NCBI RefSeq assembly: GCF_001465545.3
Contig: NZ_CP013480.3
Span: 1,798,001 to 1,862,000 of the forward strand
Origin: Pandoraea norimbergensis
GTDB lineage: Bacteria; Pseudomonadota; Gammaproteobacteria; Burkholderiales; Burkholderiaceae
Length of the DNA: 64,000 bases
Direction of reading: 5' to 3'
Positions 25,922 through 35,007 of the stretch are shown piece after piece (the stretch's first letter is position 1; each line of letters begins with the position of its first letter). Made by a program: the position numbers and the translations under genes. The notes below the pieces were generated by a model. That model was not told where the DNA came from. It ran no database searches and saw only the letters and a program-made list of their open reading frames with translations.

Positions 25922-26815
25922 ATGACAACAAACAAACGACCCACCGCTGGCCGACCGCGTAGCGCGGCCACGCTTTCCGCTGCTTCCGGTGCTGCGGGCG
26001 CCGACAGCGACGCTCCGCGCGAGCGCGGCCGGCGCCAACGCGTGCAATCCGCCGAGACCGGTATGGTGGTGCTCAAGGGCCTCGCCAGACTGGGCGGGCG
26101 CGCGAGCCTCACGGTGCTGGCGCAGTATGTTCAGCAAAGTCCGGCGAAGGTGCACCGGTATCTGATGAGTCTGGTGGAGGAGGGGCTCGTCGCGCAGGAC
26201 ACGGATTCTCAGCATTACCATCTGGGCCTCGAAGCGATGCTGATCGGTGTGGCCGCCATGCGGCAGGCCGATCCGGTGCGCGCGGCGGAACCGGCATTGG
26301 TGCGGCTGCGCGAGTCGTTCGAAGTCACGTGCTTCATCGCGGTGATGGGGAACAAGGGCCCGACGATCGTGCGCTTCGAAGAACCCGGGCTGCCCGTGAC
26401 CATCAACGTGCGCATCGGCTCGGTGATGTCGGTCCTCTGGTCGGCCGCCGGACGCGTGTTCCTCGGTCTGCTGGACGATCCACAGGTGCTGGCGATGGCC
26501 GAGGCCGAACTCGCCAACGCCACGCCGGAACATCGGGCGCAACTCGATCCGGTCGATCCGATCGGCACGCTTCGCCAATCGGTGCGCGCGGCCCAAGGGG
26601 CCAGTGTTCGCGATACGAACCTGACCGGCATCAGCGCGCTGGCCGCGCCCGTCTTCAACTACGATGGCCGCCTCGTGGGCGTGATCACGGCACTGGGCGC
26701 CACCGGCGGGTTCGACCCGCGCCTCGATAGCCCCATCGGGGAAGCGGTTCGCCGCGAAGCACTCGCCGCCAGTCACGCGCTCGGCTATCGGCCACCGCTG
26801 CCAGCGAGCGCCTGA
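25922..26815 (+). CDS. IclR family transcriptional regulator
   Basis: The product is 297 residues from the ATG at 25922; an in-frame ATG at 25880 would add 14 residues and neither has a clear Shine-Dalgarno. A disordered, basic N-terminus precedes the IclR winged helix (about 40-105; GMVVLKGLARLGGRASLTVL and VHRYLMSLVEEGLV). The effector-binding GAF-like domain follows (about 110-285). It is divergent from the P450 gene and probably controls it in response to the substrate or a breakdown product. Confidence 0.88.
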   Translation: MTTNKRPTAGRPRSAATLSAASGAAGADSDAPRERGRRQRVQSAETGMVVLKGLARLGGRASLTVLAQYVQQSPAKVHRYLMSLVEEGLVAQDTDSQHYHLGLEAMLIGVAAMRQADPVRAAEPALVRLRESFEVTCFIAVMGNKGPTIVRFEEPGLPVTINVRIGSVMSVLWSAAGRVFLGLLDDPQVLAMAEAELANATPEHRAQLDPVDPIGTLRQSVRAAQGASVRDTNLTGISALAAPVFNYDGRLVGVITALGATGGFDPRLDSPIGEAVRREALAASHALGYRPPLPASA

Positions 26816-26992
26816 TCGTCAGCGCCTAAGCGGCCCGGGGGCACTGTCCCCTGGGCGCTGTAGTCCCAGTTCCCGCCATCCCGCCATCCCAGCACCGCAT
26901 GCCCCATCGGGGCATGACGTCTATCTAGGGCGTTTCCTATTGTTTTTGAGGGTTTTGTGCCCTGCATCGCGTGCACTCACGTGCTATCATTT

Positions 26993-27011
26993 GATAATGA
27001 TTCTCATTACC
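26993..27011. promoter_or_regulatory. Fur box
   Basis: GATAATGATTCTCATTACC matches the 19-base Fur consensus GATAATGATAATCATTATC at 16 positions. It lies 88 bases upstream of the ATG at 27099. Confidence 0.8.
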
Positions 27012-27098
27012 ATTTTTCAGAATCAACCTAATGAATGGCCGACGATGACGTGACGCCTCTCTGACCGTCATCGGAGACCTCGCCCGTGGAGGTCGCAA

Positions 27099-27959
27099 AT
27101 GCTCATGTTGAAACGTACTGTCGATCTCACGCCTCGCGTGTTGTCGATTCCTTCTCCTGCGCTGACCTACGTGCCGCTTGGCCAGTTCGGACAAGGTGCG
27201 CGCAAGGTGTCCGGCGGTGCCCGCCACCGTGCTCTCGCCAGTAGCGACGCAATCGACGGGGAAGTCGGCCCCGCCAATAGGCAATCGCCGCAATGTGAAA
27301 GCGACGAACTCTGGCTCTGGCGTTTTTTGCTCGCCGGCCGTCCATTTGGTGCTACGGGGGCCGCTGTCGGCGGACCGGATGACGGCGCGACGTGGCTGTC
27401 GCCCGCCGAACACGCACTGGCCCGCCGCCTGCCGCGTACCCAAATGCGGCATCGCTTCATGTCGGAACGCATCGCGCTGCGCTGGATCTTCGGCCGCTGG
27501 TTTCGCTGTGCGCCCGCCGCTGCCCCCGTCCCGGCGGCGACGCCCGGTGTTTCCTCCTTCGAATGCGACAGCCCGCACGGCAAGGTATGGATCGACATGG
27601 CGCACGCAGGTCTCTGGCTGTTTGTCGCGCTTGGTCATGGGCCACTCGCTCTCGCCGCGCATGCTCCCGTCGGCGCGGTCGCGGAGATTGCCGACGACAG
27701 CGAGGCGCTGGCTGCGCAAGACCCCTTCGCCGTGGCGCGCGACGCCGCTCATCGTCTGTGTCTGGCACGGCTGGCAGGCGAGGGTGAGTCGCTCGCCTCG
27801 GGGGCCAACGTGCCGCTGCTCGCGCACCCCTACGTGAGCGTGCCCTATGCGGGGCGCACCCGCTATCTCTACGATATTTCCGTCGGCTCGCGTCTGACGG
27901 TGGTGGCCGCACGCGACACGATCGTGCATCGCATGCGTGGCTTTGGTTGGCAGAACTGA
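27099..27959 (+). CDS. Iron-regulated protein resembling a degenerate phosphopantetheinyl transferase
   Basis: GGAGG lies 6 bases before the ATG; the product has 286 residues. The block LSPAEHALARRLPRTQMRHR, followed by a RIALRWIFGRWF helix, resembles the N-terminal half of Sfp-type 4'-phosphopantetheinyl transferases. A later IDMAHAGLWLFVALG stretch sits where such enzymes have FNLSHS...A.ARG. The metal-binding G-(V/I)-D-x-E and the W-x-x-K-E-x-x-x-K motifs are not recognisable: RLCLARLAGEGESLASG occupies the second position. If the likeness is real the enzyme is dead or altered. The Fur box predicts induction by iron starvation, as for siderophore biosynthesis, yet no siderophore gene is within the window. 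Confidence 0.6.
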   Translation: MLMLKRTVDLTPRVLSIPSPALTYVPLGQFGQGARKVSGGARHRALASSDAIDGEVGPANRQSPQCESDELWLWRFLLAGRPFGATGAAVGGPDDGATWLSPAEHALARRLPRTQMRHRFMSERIALRWIFGRWFRCAPAAAPVPAATPGVSSFECDSPHGKVWIDMAHAGLWLFVALGHGPLALAAHAPVGAVAEIADDSEALAAQDPFAVARDAAHRLCLARLAGEGESLASGANVPLLAHPYVSVPYAGRTRYLYDISVGSRLTVVAARDTIVHRMRGFGWQN

Positions 27960-27987
27960 GCGATGACCGTCGGCTTCATCCTTTGAC

Positions 27988-28011
27988 GGTGAGCCGGTGG
28001 GCCGGTGGGCG
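27988..28011 (+). repeat. 8-bp tandem repeat, three copies
   Basis: ggtgagcc / ggtgggcc / ggtgggcg head to tail in the spacer after the Fur-box gene. Confidence 0.75.
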
Positions 28012-28128
28012 TGGTGAAACGCAGTGGCGGTAGCGGAGGCGAGGGCGGCATCGGCAGGCCCGGGGAATTTGCGCTATTCTGCCCCGTTGTTGTGCCATCC
28101 CGTCATCGACTTCCTGGAGAAGAAGCTC

Positions 28129-29733
28129 ATGCGCCGTCGCTATCGCCATACTCTCGCTGCTGTCCTAACGGTTCTTTCCCTGCCGCTGATTCCGCTCGCG
28201 GCGCACGCCAAAGCCCTCACGGTCTGTACTGAAGCCAGCCCTGAAGGCTTCGACGTGGTGCGATACAACTCGCTCACCACGACCAACGCGTCGGCCGATA
28301 CGGTGTTCAACCGCCTCGTCGAATTCGACGCCGCACAGGCCAAAGTGGTGCCGAGTCTCGCAACGAAGTGGGAAGTGAGCCCCGATGGTCTGACCTACAC
28401 GTTCACGCTGCGCCCGAACGTCGCGTTCCATAGCAACGCGGATTTCAAGCCGACGCGTGCGCTCAACGCCGACGACGTGGTGTTCACGTTCGACCGCATG
28501 CTCAACCCCGACGCGCCGTGGCACAAGCTCACGCCGTCGGGTTTCCCGCACGCGCAATCGCTGTCGCTGCCCAAGCTCATCAAGTCGGTGCAGAAGGTCG
28601 ATGCCGACACGGTGCGCTTCACGCTGTCGGAACCCGATGCCACGTTCCTGTCGATGCTGTCGATGGGCTTTGCTTCGATCTATTCGGCCGAATACGCGGA
28701 CAAACTGGTCGCGACCAACAAGACGGATGATCTGAATGCCCGCCCGATCGGCACGGGGCCGTTCGTTTTCCGTAGCTATCAGAAAGACGCCATCGTGCGT
28801 TTCGACGCGAACAAGGCGTACTTCGCGGGCAAGCCGGCCTCGGACCAGTTGATCTACACCATCGTGCCGGACGCCGCCGTGCGTGCGCAGAAGGTGAAGG
28901 TCGGCGAATGCCAGATTGCCCTTTCGCCGAAGCCGCTCGATGTGCAAGCGGCCCGCAGCGACAAGGCGCTGAAAGTGGTGGAAACGCCCGCGTTCATGAC
29001 GGCCTTCGTCGCGATCAACACGCAGCACAAGCCGCTCGACGACAAGCGCGTGCGTCAGGCATTGAACATGGCGTTCGACAAGCCGAGCTATGTGAAACAG
29101 GTCTTCGAAGGCACGGCGACACCGGCGGTGAACGTGTATCCGCCGAATACGTGGAGCTATGCGAAGAACGTCGCCGACTATCCGCACAGCATCGAGAAGG
29201 CGAAGAAGCTGCTGGCCGATGCGGGGTTCCCGAACGGTTTCGATACGACGATCTGGACGCGTCCGAGCGGCAGTCTGCTCAACCCGAACCCGAAGGTGGG
29301 CGCCGAGATGTTGCAGGCCGATCTGGCGAAGATCGGGGTGCGCGCGCAGATTCGTACGGTGGAGTGGGGTGAGTTGATTCGTCGCGGCAAGGCTGGCGAG
29401 CACGACCTGCTGTTCATGGGCTGGTCGGGCGACAACGGCGATCCGGACAACTTCCTGACGCCGCAATTTAGCTGCGCCGCAGTGACGTCAGGCACGAACT
29501 TCGCACGTTTCTGCGACAGCAATCTGGACAAGCTGATTGCGGACGGCAAGCGCACGCACGATATCGCCGCCCGTACGGTCAAGTATCAGGCCGCACAGAA
29601 GGTGATCAAGGACGATGCGCTGTGGATTCCGCTGGCTCATCCGAACGCGGCCGTGATTACGCGCGCGGGTGTGACGGGCTATCAGGTCAGCCCGTTCGGC
29701 CGTCAATACTTTGCCAACGTGGAAGCGAAGTAA
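28129..29733 (+). CDS. Peptide-type ABC transporter substrate-binding protein (SBP family 5)
   Basis: The ATG at 28129 has GGAGAAG upstream and gives 534 residues with a Sec signal peptide (RRRYRHTLAAVLTVLSLPLI, cleavage after AAHA near residue 26). It has the DppA-like fold signatures: SLATKWEVSPDGLTYTFTLR early and KPLDDKRVRQALNMAFDK later. It should capture di- or oligopeptides (or haem/glutathione-like ligands) in the periplasm for an ABC importer. No permease or ATPase gene is adjacent, so it must work with a system elsewhere. Confidence 0.9.
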   Translation: MRRRYRHTLAAVLTVLSLPLIPLAAHAKALTVCTEASPEGFDVVRYNSLTTTNASADTVFNRLVEFDAAQAKVVPSLATKWEVSPDGLTYTFTLRPNVAFHSNADFKPTRALNADDVVFTFDRMLNPDAPWHKLTPSGFPHAQSLSLPKLIKSVQKVDADTVRFTLSEPDATFLSMLSMGFASIYSAEYADKLVATNKTDDLNARPIGTGPFVFRSYQKDAIVRFDANKAYFAGKPASDQLIYTIVPDAAVRAQKVKVGECQIALSPKPLDVQAARSDKALKVVETPAFMTAFVAINTQHKPLDDKRVRQALNMAFDKPSYVKQVFEGTATPAVNVYPPNTWSYAKNVADYPHSIEKAKKLLADAGFPNGFDTTIWTRPSGSLLNPNPKVGAEMLQADLAKIGVRAQIRTVEWGELIRRGKAGEHDLLFMGWSGDNGDPDNFLTPQFSCAAVTSGTNFARFCDSNLDKLIADGKRTHDIAARTVKYQAAQKVIKDDALWIPLAHPNAAVITRAGVTGYQVSPFGRQYFANVEAK

Positions 29734-29759
29734 GCCGGTGATGCCGCAGCATTGAGCCG

Positions 29760-29811
29760 CATCATTAAGCTCCATCATTAAGCTTCATCACTAAGCAATA
29801 TCACTGCGCAA
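29760..29811 (+). repeat. 13-bp tandem repeat, four degenerate copies
   Basis: catcattaagctc / catcattaagctt / catcactaagcaa / tatcactgcgcaa run head to tail between the stop codon and the terminator. Confidence 0.8.
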
Positions 29812-29818
29812 TAACACC

Positions 29819-29870
29819 GAACCGCCGCGCTGATTCGACGTCATCCGAATCAGCGCGGCGGTTCTTTTTT
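29819..29870 (+). terminator. Strong terminator after the substrate-binding protein gene
   Basis: A perfect 19-bp stem (29819-29837 with 29846-29864) with an 8-nt loop is followed by six T residues. It faces the convergent operon ending at 29872. Confidence 0.92.
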
Positions 29871-29871
29871 A

Positions 29872-30816
29872 TCAATTCCCGCGTTGGCTTTTCACTGGAT
29901 TCTCTGCTTCACTCTCTGCCTCACTCTCTTCCTCTCCGATTCGAAAAATCTGTGAGAGATCGGCATCGGCCATGCCGCGATCGGCGGCGTCTTGCAGCAG
30001 GCGGCGCACTTCGGGAATCACCCGTTGCACGGTCGCACTCGTGTCTGCCAGTTCGGCAATCGCATCGAGGTCTTTGAGTATGACCCGGACCGTGCCGGTC
30101 GCGTGATCGGGCGGCGTGACCATGCGCGGCCAGAGCGTTTGCATCAACACCGAGTCGGCCCAGCCGCCAAACAGGGCTGACGGCACTGCGCCCGTATCGA
30201 TGCCGTTGCGCTTGGCGAGCACGAACGCTTCGGCGAGCCCGGCTAGCGTGGTGGCAACGATGGCCTGATTGGCGAGCTTGGTGGTTTGCCCCGCACCCAC
30301 GTCGCCCATGCGCGTCACCCGTGCCGAGAACGCCCGCAACGTCGGCATCACGGCGTCCACGGCCTCTGCCGCGCCGCCGGCCATCACCGCCAATGTGCCA
30401 GCCTCGGCACCCCCCGTGCCGCCGGAGACCGGGGCGTCGATCCAGACGTGACCCGTTGCTTCTGTCCAGCGCGCCGCCAACGAACGCGTGAGCGCCGGCG
30501 ACAGCGTGGAGTGATCAACGAGATAGCGCGGGGGCTTGGTTGCGTGCACGAGTCCGTGCTCGCCAAACACCACGTCTTCTACCGCCTTGCCATCGCCCAG
30601 ACACAGCAGGGCAATGTCGACCTGCCCGCCGAGCGCCTGCGGGGTGTCGCAGGCGCGCGCGCCCGCCGTGGTCAGTGCGGTCAGTTTGGCGGCGGACCGG
30701 TTCCAGACGGCGACGTCGTGCCCGGCGGCCAGCAGCCGTTGCACCATCGGCTCGCCCATGCGGCCGATGCCGCAGAACCCGACTCGTAGGGGAGGCTTCG
30801 GATGCTTCGATTCCAT
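29872..30816 (-). CDS. 3-hydroxyisobutyrate dehydrogenase-family oxidoreductase
   Basis: The 314-residue beta-hydroxyacid dehydrogenase has the dinucleotide motif G16-x-G18-x2-G21 in GFCGIGRMGEPM, the substrate-binding SGGTGGAEAGTLAVM (131-145), and the catalytic Lys180 in GQTTKLANQ. It reduces or oxidises a 3-hydroxy acid or tartronate-semialdehyde-like compound with NAD(P). It is the last gene of a four-gene minus-strand operon, starting 3 bases after the dehydratase stop codon. The C-terminus encodes ESEAESEA-like repeats from a 12-base DNA repeat (29901-29936). Confidence 0.88.
   Translation of the reverse strand: MESKHPKPPLRVGFCGIGRMGEPMVQRLLAAGHDVAVWNRSAAKLTALTTAGARACDTPQALGGQVDIALLCLGDGKAVEDVVFGEHGLVHATKPPRYLVDHSTLSPALTRSLAARWTEATGHVWIDAPVSGGTGGAEAGTLAVMAGGAAEAVDAVMPTLRAFSARVTRMGDVGAGQTTKLANQAIVATTLAGLAEAFVLAKRNGIDTGAVPSALFGGWADSVLMQTLWPRMVTPPDHATGTVRVILKDLDAIAELADTSATVQRVIPEVRRLLQDAADRGMADADLSQIFRIGEEESEAESEAENPVKSQRGN
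29901..29936 (-). repeat. 12-bp tandem repeat in a gene 3' end
   Basis: tctctgcttcac / tctctgcctcac / tctcttcctctc (plus strand) encode an acidic Glu/Ser/Ala tail of the dehydrogenase-like protein. Confidence 0.8.
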
Positions 30817-30819
30817 GCG

Positions 30820-32559
30820 TTATTCCTTGGCGTTGGTGGGTGTCTCCCCGATCGACGCTTCGTAGGGCCAGTCCACGGCGCCCGAGTGCGTGACCGCACC
30901 GAGCTTGGCGGGACGCACCAGCGCCTCGTACTTCTCGAGCACGCCGCCGAGGCGGCCGCGCACGAATGGCTTGGTGCTGGCCGCGCGGGCGGCGAGTTCG
31001 TCGTCGGAGAGTTCGACGTCGAGCTTACCCTTGATCGCGTCGATGTGGATGCGGTCGCCATCGCGCAGCAGCCGGATCGGCCCGCCAGCGGCTGCCTCCG
31101 GACCGACATAGCCGATGCACATGCCTCGCGTGGCCCCTGAGAACCGGCCATCGGTGAGCAACGCCACCTTTTCACCCATGCCTTGCCCGTAGATGGCCGC
31201 CGTCACGCTGAGCATCTCGCGCATGCCGGGGCCGCCCTTCGGCCCCTCGTTGCGAATTACCAGCACGTCGCCTTCGCGATAGGTGCCCGCCGCGACCACC
31301 GCCATGCAGTCTTCTTCCGTTTCGAAAACGCGCGCCGTGCCCGAGAACACCAACTGCTTGAGCCCGGCGGTCTTGAGTGCGGCGCCGTCCGGCGCGAGAT
31401 TGCCGCGCAGCACGACCAGTCCCGCATTGGGTGAGAGCGGTTCCGTATGCGGTTTCACCACGCGCCCATCGGGGCCGGGGAACGCACGCAGTGCGGCTTC
31501 GAGCGTTTCGCCGCTTTGCGTGAGCGTGTCGCCGTGAATGTGGCCGCCAGCGAGCAGCGCGTTCAGCACGGCCGGCACGCCGCCCACATGATGCAAATCA
31601 ACGGCCAGATAGCGCCCGCCCGGCTGCATGTCGCCGATGAGCGGCGTGCGCGCCAGCACTTCGGAGACATCGTCGAGCGTGAACGAAATCCCCGCCTCGT
31701 GTGCGATAGCGGGGATATGCAGCATCGCGTTGGTCGAGCCGCCGGTGGCCGCCACGGCGGCACAGGCGTTTTCGAGGCTCTTGCGCGTGACCAGATCACG
31801 CGGCATGGGGCCGCCATTGCGCAGCGCGCGCATCACGTTTTCGCCCGCGCGGCGGGCGATGGCGATGCGCTCGCTGTACACGGCTGGCACCATCGCCGAG
31901 CCCAGCGGCGCAAGCCCCAGCACTTCCGCAACCATCGCCATGGTGTTCGCCGTGAACTGGCCCGGACACGACCCGGCAGTCGGCGTGCAGCGCTTTTCGA
32001 TGCCGCGCAGAGTATCGAGCGACATATCGCCACGCTGCGCCGCACCCACCGCTTCGATGGCGGTGAGAATGGTGGCCTGCGTGCCGTCCGGCGCGACGCC
32101 CGGCAGCATGGCGCCGCCAAAGAGGAAGACGCCGGGCACGTTCACTCGCACCATGCCCATCAGAATGCCCGGCAGCGTCTTGTCGCAACCGGCCACGCCC
32201 ACGAGCGCGTCGTAGCAGTGCGCGCGCACGAACAACTCCACGCTGTCGGCAATGGTCTCGCGCGAGACCAGCGAGAAGCGCATGCCGGAATGGTTCATCG
32301 AGGTGCCGTCGGAGACTGAGATCGCAGACCCGCGAATCGGTACACCGCCGCCTGCCGCGACGCCAAGCCGCACGTTGTCGGAGATCTGGCCGAGCGACAT
32401 GGAGCAGGGCGTGTTCTCGCCGAACGTGTCGACAATGGCGACAAACGGCTTGTCGATGGCCTCGTCGTCAAGGCCGGTGGCGCGCAGAAAAGCGCGGTGC
32501 GGTGTGCGCGTAATGCCTTCGGTGACCGTGCGCGAACGGTGTTTGTGCAGATCAGTCAT
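30820..32559 (-). CDS. IlvD/Edd family dehydratase (probable sugar-acid dehydratase)
   Basis: The 579-residue protein has the three Fe-S-ligating Cys of the family: Cys52 in ENTPCSMS, Cys125 in [10 protein letters not shown] and Cys198 in [13 protein letters not shown]. It dehydrates a 2,3-dihydroxy acid to the 2-keto-3-deoxy acid. Family members include dihydroxy-acid dehydratase (IlvD) and aldonate dehydratases. The operon, with an MFS anion importer, an SDR and a hydroxyacid dehydrogenase, favours a catabolic sugar-acid role over branched-chain amino acid synthesis (inference). Confidence 0.88.
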   Translation of the reverse strand: MTDLHKHRSRTVTEGITRTPHRAFLRATGLDDEAIDKPFVAIVDTFGENTPCSMSLGQISDNVRLGVAAGGGVPIRGSAISVSDGTSMNHSGMRFSLVSRETIADSVELFVRAHCYDALVGVAGCDKTLPGILMGMVRVNVPGVFLFGGAMLPGVAPDGTQATILTAIEAVGAAQRGDMSLDTLRGIEKRCTPTAGSCPGQFTANTMAMVAEVLGLAPLGSAMVPAVYSERIAIARRAGENVMRALRNGGPMPRDLVTRKSLENACAAVAATGGSTNAMLHIPAIAHEAGISFTLDDVSEVLARTPLIGDMQPGGRYLAVDLHHVGGVPAVLNALLAGGHIHGDTLTQSGETLEAALRAFPGPDGRVVKPHTEPLSPNAGLVVLRGNLAPDGAALKTAGLKQLVFSGTARVFETEEDCMAVVAAGTYREGDVLVIRNEGPKGGPGMREMLSVTAAIYGQGMGEKVALLTDGRFSGATRGMCIGYVGPEAAAGGPIRLLRDGDRIHIDAIKGKLDVELSDDELAARAASTKPFVRGRLGGVLEKYEALVRPAKLGAVTHSGAVDWPYEASIGETPTNAKE

Positions 32560-32607
32560 GGGGAATCCTGTTGTTCTGTGGGGGCTGGGGCGCCGTCGTG
32601 CTCAGGC

Positions 32608-33387
32608 TCAGGTATTGAGCAGCAGGCCGTTTTCGATCGCGAGCACCTGCCCGGTCATGGCCGGGGCATGGGCGGCGAGGAACCACGCCAACTCGGCGAT
32701 TTCCGCCGGTTGCGATACGCGCTTGAGCGGCGCGTTCTCGCGCATGCTATCGACCACGCGCCCATACGCCTCGTCGCCCAGCACGCGGCGCAGCAGACCG
32801 TCGTCGACCATGCCGGGGGCAATGGCGTTCACGCGGACTTGCGGCGCGAGATTGCGCGCCAGCGACAACGTCAGCGAATTGACCGCACCCTTCGACGCCG
32901 CATAGGCAATCGACGACCCCGTGCCATTGAGCGACGCCAGCGACGAGATGTTGATGACAGTGCTCGACCGGCCCGCCGCCGCACTCTCGCGCAGCAACGG
33001 CGTCGCGGCGCGTGTCATCTGGAACATGCCGATGAGGTTCACGCGATAAATCCGCTCGAACTCCTCGGCGTCGATCGCTTCGAGATCGCTGTGCGCAATC
33101 ACGCGCGTGGTGCCTGCGCTGTTGACGAGCGTATCGAGACGCCCCCACTGCTCGGCGACACGCGCCACCATACGGCGGCAGGCGCCGTCGTCGGCCACAT
33201 CGGCATCGACCACGAGTGCCTGTGCGCCCGCGTCGCGGCATTGTGCGGCCACGGTCTCGGCGGCATCTCGCGTGCTGTCGTCGAAGTTGTTGATGGCCAC
33301 GGCCCAGCCGTCACGGGCGAAGCGCAGCGCGGTAGCGGCACCGATGCCGGTGGCGGCACCGGTGACGAGACAAACGGGAAAACTCAT
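32608..33387 (-). CDS. SDR family oxidoreductase
   Basis: Starting with ATG at 33387, the 259-residue classical SDR has TGAATGIG for NAD(P) (9-16), NSAG, the catalytic Ser region INISSLAS and YAASK as the Y-x3-K motif. It oxidises or reduces a hydroxy/keto group, plausibly a sugar or sugar-acid step in this operon. Its ATG overlaps the MFS stop codon in the ATGA arrangement (33387-33384), so it is translationally coupled to the transporter. Confidence 0.9.
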   Translation of the reverse strand: MSFPVCLVTGAATGIGAATALRFARDGWAVAINNFDDSTRDAAETVAAQCRDAGAQALVVDADVADDGACRRMVARVAEQWGRLDTLVNSAGTTRVIAHSDLEAIDAEEFERIYRVNLIGMFQMTRAATPLLRESAAAGRSSTVINISSLASLNGTGSSIAYAASKGAVNSLTLSLARNLAPQVRVNAIAPGMVDDGLLRRVLGDEAYGRVVDSMRENAPLKRVSQPAEIAELAWFLAAHAPAMTGQVLAIENGLLLNT

Positions 33388-34694
33388 GCGTGACTCCGTT
33401 GCGGCTTGAGCGTCATCACGAGGATGGCACCGGCCACCAACGCGCACGCCAGCACGATCATGCCCGGCAGCAACTGGCCGGTACTGTCTTTGAGAAAACC
33501 GATGACATACGGGCTGACGAAGCCCGCGAGATTGCCGGTCGAGTTGATCAGGGCGATGGCGGCAGCAGCGCCTGCGCCCCCCATCATCGCCGTGGGAATG
33601 CCCCAGAACACCGGCGCGATGGAGTTGATGCCGATGGCGGCCACGACGAGTGCCGCCATCGACCACCAGAGATGTTGTGCCAGCAGCACCGACGCGAGCA
33701 TGCCCGCCGCGCCAAGCAGGCAGCAAATGGCGACGTGAAGGCGGCGCTCGTTGCGGCGGTCCGCATGACGTGCGACCAGAATCATCGCGACCGCGCTGAT
33801 CAGCGAGGGCACCGCCGAGAGCAGCCCGATATTGCCGAGATTGGCGACACCCGCCGCGCGAATCATCGTCGGCAGCCAGAACACCAGCCCGTAGTTGCCC
33901 ATGGCGATGCAGAAGTACAGCAGGCCGAGCATCCACACTTTGCCGCTGCCGAAGACTTGCCGCACGCTGTGATGCGCGCGCGTGCGGTCATCGGCGGCGA
34001 GGTCGGCGGCGAGCAGACGCTTCTCTTCGGCGGAGAGCCACTTCACGGTTTCGATGCGGTCTTGCAGCACGAAGAACGCGGCAATGCCGACCACGAGCGA
34101 GGCGAGCCCTTCGATCAGAAACAGCCACTGCCAGCCGGCCAGCGCGTGCACGCCGCCGAAGTGCTGCATGATCCACCCGGACAGCGGGCCGCCAATGGCA
34201 CCCGACACGGGGATGGCCACCATGAACAGCGCGATGATCTGCGAGCGCTTGCTCGACGGGAACCACTTCGACAGATACAGCACGATGCCGGGGAAGAAGC
34301 CGGCTTCGGCCACACCGAGCAGGAAGCGCAGCACGTAGAACGACACCGGCCCCTGCGTGAACATGGTCAGGCACGAGATGATCGACCACGTGACCATGAT
34401 GCGGGCGATCCACATCCGCGCGCCCACGCGATGCAGGATCAGATTGCTGGGCACTTCAAAAATGAAATACCCGAGGAAAAACACACCGGCGCCCGCGCCA
34501 TAGACCGTCTCGGACAGCGACAGGTCGGCGAGCATTTCCAGCTTGGCGAAGCTCACGTTCACGCGGTCGATGTAGGCGACGATGAAGGCGAGAAAGAGGA
34601 ACGGGATGATGTGCCAGGTCAGCTTGCGATACAACGCATCGCGTTGCACCGGGTCGACGGCGAGGCTTGCGCCGCCGCTCAGGGACGTGCTCAT
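33384..34694 (-). CDS. MFS transporter, anion:cation symporter (sugar-acid/phthalate-like) family
   Basis: The 436-residue protein has twelve predicted membrane helices. It shows the ACS-family signatures IAYIDRVNVSFAK-like FIVAYIDRVNVSFAK in helix 1 and GVAEAGFFPGIVLYLSKWFP in helix 4-5. Relatives import tartrate, glucarate, hexuronate or phthalate with protons. It is the first gene of the minus-strand operon and should supply the dehydratase substrate. The N-terminus lies 313 bases from a divergent LysR gene. Confidence 0.92.
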   Translation of the reverse strand: MSTSLSGGASLAVDPVQRDALYRKLTWHIIPFLFLAFIVAYIDRVNVSFAKLEMLADLSLSETVYGAGAGVFFLGYFIFEVPSNLILHRVGARMWIARIMVTWSIISCLTMFTQGPVSFYVLRFLLGVAEAGFFPGIVLYLSKWFPSSKRSQIIALFMVAIPVSGAIGGPLSGWIMQHFGGVHALAGWQWLFLIEGLASLVVGIAAFFVLQDRIETVKWLSAEEKRLLAADLAADDRTRAHHSVRQVFGSGKVWMLGLLYFCIAMGNYGLVFWLPTMIRAAGVANLGNIGLLSAVPSLISAVAMILVARHADRRNERRLHVAICCLLGAAGMLASVLLAQHLWWSMAALVVAAIGINSIAPVFWGIPTAMMGGAGAAAAIALINSTGNLAGFVSPYVIGFLKDSTGQLLPGMIVLACALVAGAILVMTLKPQRSHA

Positions 34695-35007
34695 GGGTGT
34701 TGTCTCCGTGGACGCGTGCCGTAGGGCACGTCGAGTTATCTGGCAGCGTGGCGCTCGCGCATCAGGTTATGCGAGGTGAGGTGGTTTGTTCGACATCGCG
34801 GAAGCTCCCGGGAAGCGGGAGATGTCCGCCGAATGCCTTAAAACGCCCTGCACGACAGCGCTGCTCGCTCAAAGGGTAATGTCAGGCACAGGCTCGCCGC
34901 AAATCACACTTTCACCCTGTGGCATTACCGTTTGGTTATGATGTCGGCGCCTGAACCATTCTTTGCCGCCAAGAGGCGGCGCTCACCGATCTCGCGAGGC
35001 ATCCGCT
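34695..35007. other. 313-base divergent promoter region
   Basis: It separates the sugar-acid operon from its presumed LysR regulator. A CTCCC/GGGAG inverted repeat lies at 34805-34821. No gene and no confident promoter is called. Confidence 0.45.

Noticed and set aside
33390..34724. Plus-strand frame opposite the MFS symporter
   Set aside because: Charged antisense frame; the minus strand has twelve helices and ACS-family motifs.
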